Assembly (NCBI GenBank): GCA_028095005.1
Contig: CM051460.1
Location: forward strand, 62,163,676 to 62,227,675
Origin: Rhynchospora pubera
Lineage: Eukaryota > Streptophyta > Magnoliopsida > Poales > Cyperaceae
Reading direction: 5' to 3'
Length of the DNA: 64,000 nucleotides
Position numbers and translations under genes: made by a program. Positions 35,487 through 47,600 of the stretch are shown here, piece after piece. Positions within the stretch are counted from its first letter, which is position 1. Every line of letters starts with the position of its first letter. The notes beneath the pieces were generated by a model. That model made no database searches and was not told the DNA's origin. It worked only from the letters and a program-made list of their open reading frames with translations.

Positions 35487-38400
35487 TAGAGTCAATCAGT
35501 AGTGACTTCTAGCCAACGAAGAATTGAGAACAATGTCATATATCTACATATATACTTGTCTCGGACCTCAAAATAAATAATACGCTTATAGCTAGTTACT
35601 CATACGTCCACCACGTATGGATGCATAACTGCATCTCGTATACTGCTCAAGGTAGAGGTCGTGCTAGAGTGTTCGCTGTGTTCGCGAACCTATCCAAAAA
35701 TGTTTGACCATATATATATATACTCCTATATATATTCTTGATCACCATCATATGATATCAAGTGATATCGTTATAGATCATATTTGAATCTCCAATGTAA
35801 CATTGGGCTCTTAGGAGTAAGTTATGGTTCGAGATGCTTAGAACCATAATAACTCAACTAAGAAATCGATCCGAAATAAACTTCTTTTATTGCTTCACAA
35901 GTTGCTATGTATTTTGCTTTGGTGACGGAAACGGTTGTAATATTCCATTTAGAACACTTTCTAAATTTACAACACCACCTTTTAGCAAAATACGTAGTTC
36001 AACTGTGATTATATCAATCTTTCGAAAAACTAGCATTAGTGTAATTAACTTACACGAGCTCCTTTTAAGAGATGAAACATTATATCACTCTTTCTCATAA
36101 GGTACTCGAGGATATCCTTGACTATCGTCCTAATGTGTCTCTCTTGTATCCATTCGACAACTGTTTGTCATATCTTTTGGATACTACACATTGGGGCATA
36201 TGCATAAATATGGCGTACACAATGAAACCCATAATGAAGGAATGCTTGAACTATTTCATGCACTTTCTCGAATCGAGTTGCAATAGACCGAGTTAAAACA
36301 CTCAAGTCATGCCATGTGACGTATAGTTAGACATCCTTTCTTGGAGTGTAACTTTCGTGTTTCTAGAACACTTCGTCAATATATGCATATTTGCTCAAAC
36401 CTAACATCCATCATAATCTATCTTTATAGATTTTGTTTCCTAGGATTAGGTGACTTCGCCCAAGTTCTCATTTGAGAAAGCATTCTCCAAAGAGATCTCG
36501 ACAATATTCATTTTCTTAATGTTAATGTTATTCCCAATTTAATGATTTGTTATCTTGAACAATACAAGTAATACAATTATGCTCCCACTGAATATCTTGT
36601 TTATACAAGATACTTTTGACGAAGTTCAACTCCTTGACTTCCTTGTCAAAACTTTTATTCCAATCTCCACAACACTTGCTTTAATCCATTTATGGATCCT
36701 TGAAGCATGCGTATGTTTTTAGCAATACATAAAACCTCGATTTGTGTCAAATGCACAACATCATCCTTCATTCATACGAAGAAGGCGGTTTTATGTGTTT
36801 TTCCATATATCAATATATATGAAATACAACTATTGCTAGAATGATCTTTATTGACTTTTACATAGCCACAAGCAAGAGGTTGTGCTTTGTACGTAGTCAA
36901 CTAGTCATCGACTTAGACATAGCTACAAGCGAGAAGCCGCGCTTTGTACATAGTCGATTTGTTATCCATGTCGATCTTTCCTTTTGAAGATCTAAAACGT
37001 TCTTGATGGATTGCTCCTTTATGAACGTCAACCAAGGTCTATACCTTGTTGTTATACATGGATTTTATTTAAAGATCATATGAATTCAAACCATATATGT
37101 GGAATCGGATCGTTCCATCGTTTTTCTTGTTTATCAACGGATTCTCATATGCTAAGTTTGAGAATGTCGTGAAGCCAATGCACCAAACGGCTTAGGCAAT
37201 CAACTCTCGTTGATCTTTTGTAGGACTGGTACTTGAGGTTCATGAACTACTTCCACAATGAATTGTTGAACGAGTTCTTGACTCCTCATATATTCATGAG
37301 TTTCTCGAATCATCATCAACTCGTGATATGGTTGAGTCCTCATTGGAAGGAGCGTACTATTAAACTTCTTTTCAAAAACAACTTGTGAATGAAGTTCCGC
37401 TCAACTCCCACTAAGCACCATGTATGGAGTGACAAGTTTCCCATAAGAGTACTTCTTGTAGTGACGCATAAACTCCTTTAATGCTCACTTTACTCCCACT
37501 ACTTCTTCTTGAGAATTTCAATTCATCAAGACTACATTATGATTAGCAACAACTACTTTGTTCTTATCATATTCGTGGAAGTAGTGCCTTTTAATATAAA
37601 GCATCCTACAAATATATAGTGTCTTATTTGGTTTAAGCTTACAAGTCCACAATACTTGAAATAAGCTTCTCAACACCAAATCTCGAGAAGTATTATACTT
37701 AGAGATCAAAATCTCGTAAGAAACCTTCCTCAATAGACTTTGATGGAACACCATTCAGTGTAAACAATATTGTCCTCAAACATAATTCCCTAATACGAGT
37801 CGAATAAGTCAATTTGATTTATTATCGATCGAACTATACAAAATATTGTTCGATACCTCCATTCTTGGACACATTATTCCATAATGTTCCTCATGGAGTG
37901 AGTTATGAAACTATTTTCATACTCTTTAGATAATACTTCAAATCATATGACTTAACTACTTATTTGCCACGATTAATTGTAAGACTTTTCTTTTTCCTTG
38001 AACGGTCTTTTTAACTTCACACTTGAACTCCTTTGAACTAGTCAAAAGGTTCATACTTATACCTTATCAAATAGATATGTTAATATCTACAATGATCATT
38101 GGTTAAGTAGTAAAGTATCAACAACCTTTCATTGCACAAGTACTTATTGGTCTTTATACATCGATATGTATAAGTCCTAATCAAGTCACTTGTCCTTAAA
38201 CCTTTGTAGGTTAAAGGCGCTTTTGTCATTTAACAAACATGATTCGCATATCAATCGATTTGAAATCGAATTGAATTTCGAGCTCTACGTTACGTAGACT
38301 CTCATAATGCGATTCTCGTTTATATATGTGACTAAGCGGTTATATATAACATGAAAGTCAAATACTTTATGTCAAGTCTTACGCATCCTATTTGTCATTC

Positions 38401-41400
38401 ATAACTTGTTTATCTATTTCAAGCAAATTCCATCAAGATGCATGAAATCATATAAACAAATTCATAATAAAAGAACTTGTCTTTTATTAAACATAGTTAT
38501 CCATCATCAAATATGAAATGGAGACGCTATGAGAGGTTTTAGAATTAAGGTATGCAACCTTCAATTCCTAAACAAACTCTTAATAAAGATAACTCTACGT
38601 ATTCAATGGTAATGACTTAAATGAATAAGTCATCTCCTATACGGAGTTTACTTTATATCTCTCGAACATTCTCTTATTCTTCATTGCCAACACATTTCGT
38701 TAAATGCGAGCATATGAACTAGTATCAAGTTACTAGTGTAAATTAGAGATAGTGAGATAGTTTGAACGACAAATACACTTTAGGATTAGAATATTTCTAA
38801 TCGTCACAATCATGGTACTTCAGACAACCTTTCAAATGCCTCCCTATACGGCAAATGAAACATCTCATGTGACACATGGTCATAAATAAGGGTCTCGAAA
38901 ATTTCAACTCATACCTTAGTGAAGTATTTCTTGAATACTTAACCAATTACCTTTTTGCATCAACAATTGTGCGAAGAAGGTAACATTATATCCTTTATAA
39001 TTCCAAAGAGATCGTATGACAATATCAACAATCCTTGATATCGGAGATTAATATCTCTAGTCATCAATTAGCTACTTAAATCTTTCGATTTGTAAGCCAA
39101 TGAAAACGTTCATGTATCCTTTTATAAAAGAAGAATCTCTTGGTCAACTCATACTCTTTATATTCGATCATAAATGATGGAGTTAATATCTACTTTCTCC
39201 AAGAACACTTTCTTGAGTAAGTGGATGAGAGCGTACGAGTTAGATCTAGTCCATATGAATTCTCTAATTCAAAAGTCTAGAAATTTTAAATGAGGATATT
39301 AGCCATATGCTTTATTAAATAACTTTTCGCCAAAAGTTAATCAATCATCGCGTTGCTACGTTCGGGTAGTTTGAGGAAAGTTTTGGGAATTGACATACTC
39401 AAATTTCTCTTCACTAAGATCATGTCTTAGGAATCGGTATTACTTCTTTCAAGTAACTACCTTTTAGAAACGAGTTTGTTCATTTTTCAAAGATTGATCG
39501 CAACAAAATTAACAATTTTAACATCTATAACAAAATCAATTTACGGTCATTTAGTTTATGCAATTGTTTTATTTATAACAAATAAAACTCCCACTATATT
39601 TATTTAATGTTCCTAATATAGTAGGTTTTCCAAGATCCCTATTTTCGTTGAGATGGTGCTAGCGTCGGCGTGACACCAAAACAACTAGATAAGGTAGGTT
39701 CTCCAACCAATCATTCCATATGATTCTTGGTTTGTGAAATATCACATGTACATCCACAAACTTTGCCCCGATGTCCAATCCGATTAGAAAACATCGTTAA
39801 GTAACCTTTCTCTATTTGCTCCTAGTAAATCCGATTTACACCCCGACACGGATGATGGAACACGATGTCCCGCGTCGGCGAGAATGCATCAATGAACGAT
39901 CATACACGTTAGAAGGGGATAGAGAGAAGGAGGGCGATTTAACTTAATCATGTTTTGTTTGGGACAATCAATTAAGTGACACTTGTTTGGTGGTCATGTA
40001 AGCATACACCCATACCTAGCCTATGACAATTCATAGCAATCACAAGCAATCACATATAAGCATCTCATAGTTGTGGGTTTGTATGGCTCCCGCTTGCATT
40101 AGTTTCGCCACATCGTCCATGGAGCAAAACTAATCTAATCCTTGCCCTCCCACTAAATTCTATAAGGATCTAAATCCTATATAAAATAAAGGTGCAAAAT
40201 ACATGTGAAAAACATCCTATTCCCTTCCTATCCTTAGGGGCATGCAAGCCTCACAAGTTACATCAAAAATTAATCAAAAATTAATTAATGGCACCAAAGG
40301 CCGCATTACAAACATTCACACATGCATTCATTTACAACCACAAGGCATTGAGTCTTGAGCCATACTAAACCCACTATCCACCTACAAAACAAAGTTAGCA
40401 CATACAAGAACTTTGTTTCCAATTAACGATTTTCAAGCATCTTTGCGTATCGTTTGCTATAAGTAAATTCCGTGTACAAATCCTCAATTTTAAACAACCA
40501 AACTTGTTTAAATTCATTTAGAAAGTTCTTTCAACATCCCATAACAGAAAGGAGATCAAACAAGGAGTTTTCTAATTAAATTCAACTAGTTTGAATACTT
40601 AGAAAAACAGTAATTTACCAAAAAACGTAACTAATGGAATCCAACAAAAACAACAGTTTTCGGTCTCCAAAAATTCTCAAATAAATTACTTAAGCTCCTT
40701 ATCATAGTTGTGACTACCAGTAAAAATTTCAAGAAGAGATCTTAGACCATCTGGGAGAATCAAAAATGACAAATCTCTTACAAGTGCACGAAACACCGTT
40801 ATGAGATTTTCAGCTTATCCTCTCAACCATTTGGTCTGTTAGACCACCTTCTATCCAGTTTTTATATATACAATATACATAGAAAAACTTGTTTAGACTA
40901 CAGGCTATCCATTCATGAAAAGAAAACAACCAAGTTCAGTTCAATAATATTAAGTTACAGCCTAAACAATCAACAAATTCTGCACTGGAACAGACTGTCG
41001 ATCGAAAAGTCTTATCCTAGTTGAAGGTCCAAACTTCCACGAAAAATTATGAAATTAATTTTCCTGGAATCCTAACTCAAAATAGAACAACTCCATTTAA
41101 ACAGAATTTTTAAAGGAGTTCTCAGTTGGTACAGTTTATTAGAACAATCGATTTGCTCAATAAACTGGATCTGACAAGATCTTCCTTTTCATACTTGAAA
41201 ACCCACAAATTAATCCGAGTCATGCAACAAATTTTACATGCTCAGAAAGAGCTTCAAGTCCTCTTTATTTCTAGCCATAGAACACTGGTACTTATATTCA
41301 AAATATAAATCTTTCAAGCCATTCAAACAGGACAGTGCAAGCAAAAACTGGTTCTGCGCACTGTCGCCGTTTTATTCACAGTAAATCTATACTAATTCAG

Positions 41401-41616
41401 AAAAATGTGAATCCAACGACAAAAGAATCACAATCCACAGATCTACAACTTTCATGTAGATGGAAAAGACTTCCAGAGAACTTATCAAAGCGAAAAACGC
41501 GAAACAACACAGAAAATACCATTTCCAGACAGCAAACAAACGCATCATCTCTACTAATCCGTTAATTAGCCAATTTCTCTTAATTAAGTGTCAAAATAGC
41601 TTAAGTACGACCATGT
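35487..41616 (-). pseudogene. Internal region of copy A: decayed copia pol and spacer
   Basis: About 6.1 kb of AT-rich sequence with no open frame over about 130 codons. Recognisable remnants, read on the minus strand, are an RNase H-like stretch near 35870-35934 and reverse-transcriptase-like stretches near 36630-36780 (GLKQ, then SFDKEVKELNFVKS-like residues). The corresponding region of copy B carries the same remnants with the same sort of breaks. No intact gag, protease or integrase was recognised. Confidence 0.7.
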
Positions 41617-41628
41617 GCTCTGATACCA
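41617..41628 (-). other. tRNA-Met primer binding site of copy A
   Basis: The minus strand reads TGGTATCAGAGC, complementary to the 3' end of plant initiator tRNA-Met, one base from the 5' LTR end at 41630. This fixes the element's orientation as minus. Confidence 0.92.
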
Positions 41629-41629
41629 C

Positions 41630-43393
41630 TGTTAGAAAGTGTGCTAATTTTCATTTTTATGCTAATTACCAATTAATTAACCAAGCAAACATAGCACACA
41701 CAAGATCTAGTACACAAGCTATTGAAACACACGAGAAAAAGGATTGGAAGTATACCTCTCTTGGTATCGCAACCAAGAGGCTCGTTCCAATGCGTTGGTG
41801 TCGGTGGCGTGCTCTCCAAGAACCTCCACGCCGTGCTCCTCGAGTCCACTAAGGAATTAACCACCTTCTCTAATCAATTATGCTAGTAATTGAGAGAATT
41901 GTGCCTAATTCCAAAGCTTTCCCTTTCTAGTTAATTCTCCAATTAATTTAGTGGAAAAGCTTGCTCAACACATGAGCTAGGTGGTGTGTGGAAGAGAGAA
42001 AGGGAATGAAAAATTCTGAAATTTTTCTTCCCTTGGTGTGAGGTGCGGCCAAAGAGAGAAGGAGAGAGAGAGGAGTGTGGAGGCTAGGGGTTTGCTCCCA
42101 AAGAACACCCCTTTATATAGGCCACTCAACCTAGCTCTCATCCAACATTACATGGACAAAAATGCCCCTTGCCCTAGCCGCACCTACCTACCCCATATTT
42201 GGGTTGGGCCTCAAGTTAAGTTGAGCCCAATACTCTTCCATTTAAATGCACCTTCCATTGGACATTAAATTAACCAATTAATTTAAAGCCCAATTAGCTC
42301 AAATAATTAAATGTGTTGATTATAATTAATTATTAACTATTTAATAATTAATATGGAATTAGTCAATGCATTAAATTATTTCTATATGATCTATTTGACT
42401 TAATTAATCATAACGGTCCATAACGGCATACGATTAATTAATCAACTTATCATATTTTGCAAAACCAATTGTTGCAAATAAATAATTAATGCACGTGTGG
42501 TTAAACACCTTATTATGTGTGACCCTTTGAGGATTTATGCTATGTTGGACATGGAATTAAATCGCTATTTAATTCCAATAATCATAAGCGGTATCTAGCA
42601 ACACGTTATGATTCCCAATTCACATAAATAGTGTACTGCTACAATATTTCAATCCTGCATAAGAGAATAATCAGTTTCTCTATTTTGATTCTTATGTCTC
42701 ACGATATCATCGTATAATCCAAGATAGGAATGTGTCATTCTTGCAGATTATACGTTTCTTGATCTAGAGATAATTGTATAAAGTTGCATGCAAACAATCT
42801 ATCTCCATCAAGGGGCCCAAACAGATATCGTCACTCACTAAGTGAATTAATGAGGGACATACGGTTTTCTTGATGATTAACTTTTCCCCGCACAATTCAA
42901 GAGAACATAAATAAAGTCCGTATAGCAGCCCTTATCGGGAATCAGCGGTAGACAGTATTTATTGAACCTATCCTCATGTGGAAAAGATAAACATCTCAAA
43001 CTTAGAACCAAAATCACAACGAAATAAACAATGACACATAACACAATCCATATGTTTATTTCGATGGGTCAAGTCCTGTGCTATGTTCCATAACATACAC
43101 ATATGCAACTAAGTTGGTAACTCTTTACCTATGATTAGTAGAACTTAATCATCACTTAACTTGCATACTAATCTTTTATGATAATTAATGTTCCTTGTTA
43201 ATTATCAAGATTATGGATCGTTTAGATTTATTATTGTCATTCTAAAGAATGATCAACAGAGATCTACAATTCAGATCCTCAACCTGAATGATCTGTCAAT
43301 AATAAACCTAGGAACAGATGATAAAATATCATCCCATACATAAACTAATAATTAAGTCATTAAATTATTGACTTCTAGGACATAACTCTAACA
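41630..43393 (-). repeat. 5' LTR of copy A
   Basis: Same length as its partner at 33708-35471, with two differences seen by eye. The TATA box is at 42113-42119 (minus strand). Flanked on the right by the target duplication ATACC. Confidence 0.93.
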
Positions 43394-43398
43394 ATACC

Positions 43399-45474
43399 AG
43401 GGGTTGAGAAGTTCAAAATCCAAGCAATCTTGAATACAGGCGCAACAGTTTGCTGCGTAGACCAGAATGCAGTTCCAAAAGAAGCTTTGGAAGCAAGTGC
43501 GTACCCCATTCAAATCAACGGGGTTAACTCTTCTCAAATAGCCAACCAAAAACTCAGGGGCGGAATAATGGCTATCGAGGAAAACCGTTTTCGTATCCCT
43601 TTCACCTACGCATTCTCAATGGAACAGAGGGATGGGATCCAAATGCTGATTGGTTGTAATTTCATCAGAGCCATGCAAGGAGGGCTTAGGATCGAGGGCC
43701 AAATGGTGACATTTTACAAAAATGTTACAACAATCGTGACAAAAGTTGACGCTGAGGTAGTAGCTTCAGCAGCAATCGAAGAACTAGAGCTGTCTGAGCT
43801 AGAATATTTTGAGATCCAGAGAATCACTGCATACTCTTGTGGTGAAGAATCGCAGAAATTCAAAGAAAGGTTCAGGCCTCTTTTTGAGAGATTAAAAGAA
43901 CAAGGGTATATTGGAGAAAATCCTCTCCAACACTGGGAAAAGAATCGGGTTAAGTGCTAGTTAGACATTATCAACCCGGATATCACAATCCAAGACAAGC
44001 CCCTGAAACATGTCACACCAGCAATGAAGGAGCAATTTGACAAGCATGTTCAGACGCTACTCAAGATTGGAGTAATACGACCCAGTAAGAGCCGACACAG
44101 AACCATGGCAATGATGGTAAACTCAGGTACATCAATAGATCCAAAGACTGGTGCCGAAATCAAAGGCAAGGAGCGTATGGTATTTAATTACCGTACCCTC
44201 AATGACAATACCCACAAAGACCAATACAGCCTACCAGGAATTAATACCATCCTTAAGAAAGTCGGCAATAGTCGGATTTACTCGAAATTCGACTTAAAAA
44301 GTGGGTTCCATCAGGTGGCAATGGATCCTGAATCGGTTGAATGGACGGCTTTTGTCGTTCCAAATGGCTTGTATGAATGGCTAGTTATGCCATTCGGGTT
44401 AAAAATGCACCAGCAATTTTTCAAAGAAAGATGGATGACTGCTTCCGTGGAACGAAAAACTTCATAGCAGTCTACATCGATGATATACTGGTGTTTTCTG
44501 AAGATGAAGAACAGCATGCCAAACACTTGGAGGCTATGCTGACAATTTGTGAGAAATGAGGGCTTGTACTCTCCCCAACTAAGATGAAAATAGCTGTACA
44601 GGAAATCGAATTTCTGGGTGCAGTTATTGGGAACAGAAAAATCAAACTTCAGCCGCACATAATCAAGAAGATCATTTTTTTTGATGAAGAAAAATTGAAG
44701 GAGAAGGCTGGTATGAGATCATGACTTGGCATTCTCAACTACGCCAGATCATACATACCAAAATTGGGAACATTACTTGAGCCATTATACTAAAAAACAA
44801 GCGAACACGGTGACAAAAGGCTCAAAAGCTCAGACTATGAGATCATCAGAAAGGTCAAACAAGCGGTGCAGCAACTCCCAGATCTCGAGCTTCCTCCGGA
44901 AGGATCCTACATCATCCTTGAAATAGACGGATGCATGGAAGGGTGGGGCGGGGTATGCAAATGGAAGAAAGCAAAGCACGACCCCCGAAACACGGAGAAA
45001 GTTTGTGCGTATGCAAGCGGGAAATTTCCAGTGATTAAATCCACAATAGATGCAGAAATCTATGCTTGCATGGAAACAATGAAGGCACTCAAGATTCACT
45101 ACCTGGATCAAAAAGAGATCACTCTCAGAACTGATTGCCAGGCCATAATCAGTTTCTATAACAAGTCAGCACAAAACAAACCTTCAAGAGTCCGATGGAT
45201 TAATTTTGTTGATTTTGTTATAGGAACGGGAGTGCAAGTAAATTTCGAGCATATCGACAGCAAAATGAATGTGTTGGCTGATTCGCTATCACGATTAACA
45301 GCAAATATGGTGAAGACCGGAAACTGTTATTTCGTTAACGAACAGTTAGCAGATTTGGAAAAGGTGCTCGAAGAAACAAAGGAAGCTCCTGAGGAAATAA
45401 TCAATCATCTAGCAACAATTGTCGGGCATATTGATAATATGCTAGATGAAAGATCTTTCTTTCAAAACCTCTAG
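43399..45474 (+). pseudogene. Endogenous badnavirus ORF3, 3' part (protease, reverse transcriptase, RNase H)
   Basis: Follows the retrotransposon. The retropepsin motif reads NTGA (Asn codon 43433-43435) where an active enzyme has DTG. The reverse transcriptase follows, with SKFDLKSGFHQ, PFGLK and the catalytic YIDD at 44473-44484. RNase H then shows its acidic residues in EIDG, IDAEI, RTDCQ and LADSLS. Breaks: TAG 43958-43960, a frame change around the A-run at about 44399-44407, TGA 44557-44559, TGA 44722-44724 and TAA 44791-44793. The last frame ends at TAG 45472-45474. The enzyme half has more lesions than the coat half. The motif set and order match badnaviruses rather than Ty3 retrotransposons, since no integrase follows and a coat/movement region precedes. 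Confidence 0.88.
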
Positions 45475-45628
45475 AGTGAGAGCGGGCATGGTGGACCGCT
45501 GGAAAAACCCACCATAACCATTGTATCTAAGGACCCGTCTGGCAGTAATCTACGGAAAACTGCTGACATTTTTAGAAAAATTTGTTTCTGTTTTATGTAT
45601 GTAATTTTGCAAATTTTATTTTCAGGAG

Positions 45629-46039
45629 ATGGTGATTGATCATTTACGAAATTTGATGAGAATTCATGAAGGAAACCCAACAACTGGGTTTAGACCAGGA
45701 AGTAGGCAAGCTTTCCAGCAAGCCGAGAGATGGGCAACTTTAGGGGGAGAGACAAACTCCCTTCAAGATTATGAAATAATCACTGGTGATTTAATGACAG
45801 TCTATCCAAGGTCTTTACATTGGGGAAGAGCCATGAAGTTTAGACTCAAGGAAATACACGATGAACAACTACAGAAAACCATGAAAGAAGTTGAAAGACT
45901 CATAATATTGAGCTATCTTCAAAAGATTCGGTTTGAACAAAGTGCATCCAAAGACAACTGGGCTAGCAGTGCATTGGGACCAGTTAATCATAACATTGAT
46001 GAGCTGTTAAGAATTCACCATAAGATACAAGTGATCTAG
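45629..46039 (+). CDS. Extra open frame downstream of viral ORF3, unknown
   Basis: An intact 136-residue frame from ATG 45629 to TAG 46037-46039, between ORF3 and the viral promoter. It is mostly charged and helical (KEIHDEQLQKTMKEVERLI) and has no recognised domain. Immediately before the ATG is a pyrimidine-rich stretch ending TTTTATTTTCAG, a good 3' splice site. Most badnaviruses have nothing sizeable here; rice tungro bacilliform virus has an ORF4 after ORF3, translated from a spliced RNA. By analogy this frame could be such an ORF, but no sequence similarity to it is claimed. Confidence 0.5.
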   Translation: MVIDHLRNLMRIHEGNPTTGFRPGSRQAFQQAERWATLGGETNSLQDYEIITGDLMTVYPRSLHWGRAMKFRLKEIHDEQLQKTMKEVERLIILSYLQKIRFEQSASKDNWASSALGPVNHNIDELLRIHHKIQVI

Positions 46040-46316
46040 CAAGGCCATTACTATTAGTGAGTCCCACCATCATATGGGAATCACGTTATTGCATTAACTT
46101 TCGGCACCACTCAGGGTAGGTCGTATCATTATTAGCCTACTTTATTGGTGCAGGAATCTCTTTTTAATTTTGTCGGGCAATTATTGTACTATTGATGCCC
46201 ACTAGTATGTGTAAGGACAAATTCCACCTGTAAATGCCACTAATTGAGATGGACGATGGGGCCCAAACAGCGTACCCGCACTCAATTATTGAGCATCAAA
46301 GAAAGATTCCCTTAGG

Positions 46317-46325
46317 CTATATAAG
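46317..46325 (+). promoter_or_regulatory. TATA box of the viral pregenomic promoter
   Basis: CTATATAAG lies 180 bp before the primer site, in the intergenic region where badnavirus pregenomic RNA starts. Confidence 0.75.
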
Positions 46326-46402
46326 CAGATGGTGTATCACTTGGAATGACACACATCCCACACCAAGTAATCACCCTTCTATTGTATCATTTGCCAGATA
46401 TC

Positions 46403-46408
46403 AATAAA
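46403..46408 (+). terminator. Viral poly(A) signal
   Basis: AATAAA, about 80 bp after the TATA box. Plant pararetroviruses place their poly(A) signal close downstream of the promoter so that the RNA is terminally redundant. Confidence 0.65.
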
Positions 46409-46497
46409 ATTTCCTCATTTTCCTCTCAAAACTTTGGAACCAGTATTCATTAGTAATCAGAAGTTTCAAAGTCGATCCGGTCGCTCCTATTCCAATC

Positions 46498-46509
46498 TGG
46501 TATCAGAGC
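46498..46509 (+). other. Viral tRNA-Met primer binding site (genome zero point)
   Basis: TGGTATCAGAGC followed by GAGGTTTG matches the conserved Caulimoviridae minus-strand primer site, which defines position 1 of these genomes. Leader-like sequence continues to about 46745. Confidence 0.9.
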
Positions 46510-46789
46510 GAGGTTTGTTTTCTTAATATTATGGCTTTCTAATTTCCTAATTATTCTGGGTAGGCACCTAGGGGGAGATTATACCAAACTAATAAAATTG
46601 TTTAAATTAATCAACCAAAGAACGTCAATTAAAAGTGAAATTTTAAGGAACCAAAAGAATCGTCCTGCCGTACAGTACCTAGAAAAAAAAGGGAAAGATC
46701 GCGGGTAAACACGATGATGTGAGGTTATAACCAAAGTAAACCAACTTGAAATTGGCAAAGTAAAGGAAGATTAATTAATAATCTGGGTA
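46510..46789 (+). other. Viral leader remnant
   Basis: Sequence after the primer site without any recognised ORF1. The leader appears to end before the right inverted repeat begins, so the inserted viral segment is linear and lacks a recognisable ORF1. Confidence 0.5.
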
Positions 46790-47600
46790 CACAGTTTTGG
46801 GTACACATAGCAGAAAATTTTACTCAAAGTGGCAAAATCATAAGGGTGACCACATTTTTGGGTGGCAAAAATAGAAGGTTTAACTTTCGGATGGCAATTG
46901 CTAGATTTCGCAAATTTTGGGTGGCACAGAAAAAATTATCCCAAAATCTTTTGGTGCTGATTTTATTTCACTTATGTACTTATGGACCATACTATAATGC
47001 TCTTTGTAGACTTGATTATACTCGACTAAAATAACAAAATTAATTGTGGAATACATAAAATTAAACTATAATACTCTTCTATAACTGATCACGGGAAAAA
47101 AATAAAAATTTCGTTATTACTAAATACATAATATTAAGTGATCTTTTGTAAATGAGTAAATCACCGAAAGAAGTATATCGTGGAGGAGAAAAAAAAATTT
47201 CAATATTTTAGCAATTCCACATGTTATAGAGTAGCATTTTAATGAATAGAAAACCGTGCCAACAATTATAATCTCGAGATGAGCTATTCCCAGGGTTTAT
47301 ATATATAACCTTGTTATAAGTGATCTTAATAACCTTGTTATATACTTCTTTTTCATGAACGCCGCCATTTTTTGTTTTTTCTAGGGTTTGTTTTTAATCA
47401 AGGATAATTTGGTCATTAGAAAACATTAATGACCTATTTGGTAATGGCATATCTAGAATTTAGTATGTTTTTAGTGAAATAGTGGCATAAAACTAATTTT
47501 AGCAATTTTATAATAGCATAAATTTAATTAGCAATTTAAAAATGATATTTTTCTAATTGACAAAATTTATAGTGGCATAAAACTAATTATCTCAATAAAG
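46790..47600 (-). repeat. Right arm of the inverted repeat
   Basis: Its reverse complement lines up with 29341-29870: AAAAGATTTTGGG, TGTGCCACCCAAAA, AAAGTTAAACCTTCTA, TTTTGCCACCC, and at the outer side AGTTTTATGCCACTATAAATT. This arm is longer than the left by roughly 280 bp of unmatched sequence in its middle. Confidence 0.65.

Larger units (their letters stand above)
33708..43393 (-). mobile_element. Ty1/copia-type LTR retrotransposon, copy A, non-autonomous
   Basis: A complete 9686-bp element in minus orientation inside the viral ORF3, flanked by ATACC/ATACC. LTRs 33708-35471 and 41630-43393 are each 1764 bp, with TG..CA ends. The primer site beside the 5' LTR (TGGTATCAGAGC on the minus strand) and a purine tract beside the 3' LTR are both present. 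The interior has no long open frame, only decayed pol: minus strand 35870-35934 reads like the copia RNase H block (VTKAKYIATCEAIKEVYF), and about 36660-36720 reads like the reverse-transcriptase block GLKQ..W with stops. It must have moved using enzymes supplied in trans. Confidence 0.9.

Noticed and set aside
41460..41852. 130-residue plus-strand open frame across the primer site and LTR (similar at 62490-63011)
   Set aside because: It is antisense to the element and spans primer site and LTR; it is repeated because the element is repeated, with no protein features.
29945..46745. The reverse-transcriptase region as a Ty3/gypsy retrotransposon
   Set aside because: There is no integrase and no flanking LTR of its own; the coat and movement regions, the ATGA junction and the promoter-poly(A)-primer order are those of a badnavirus.
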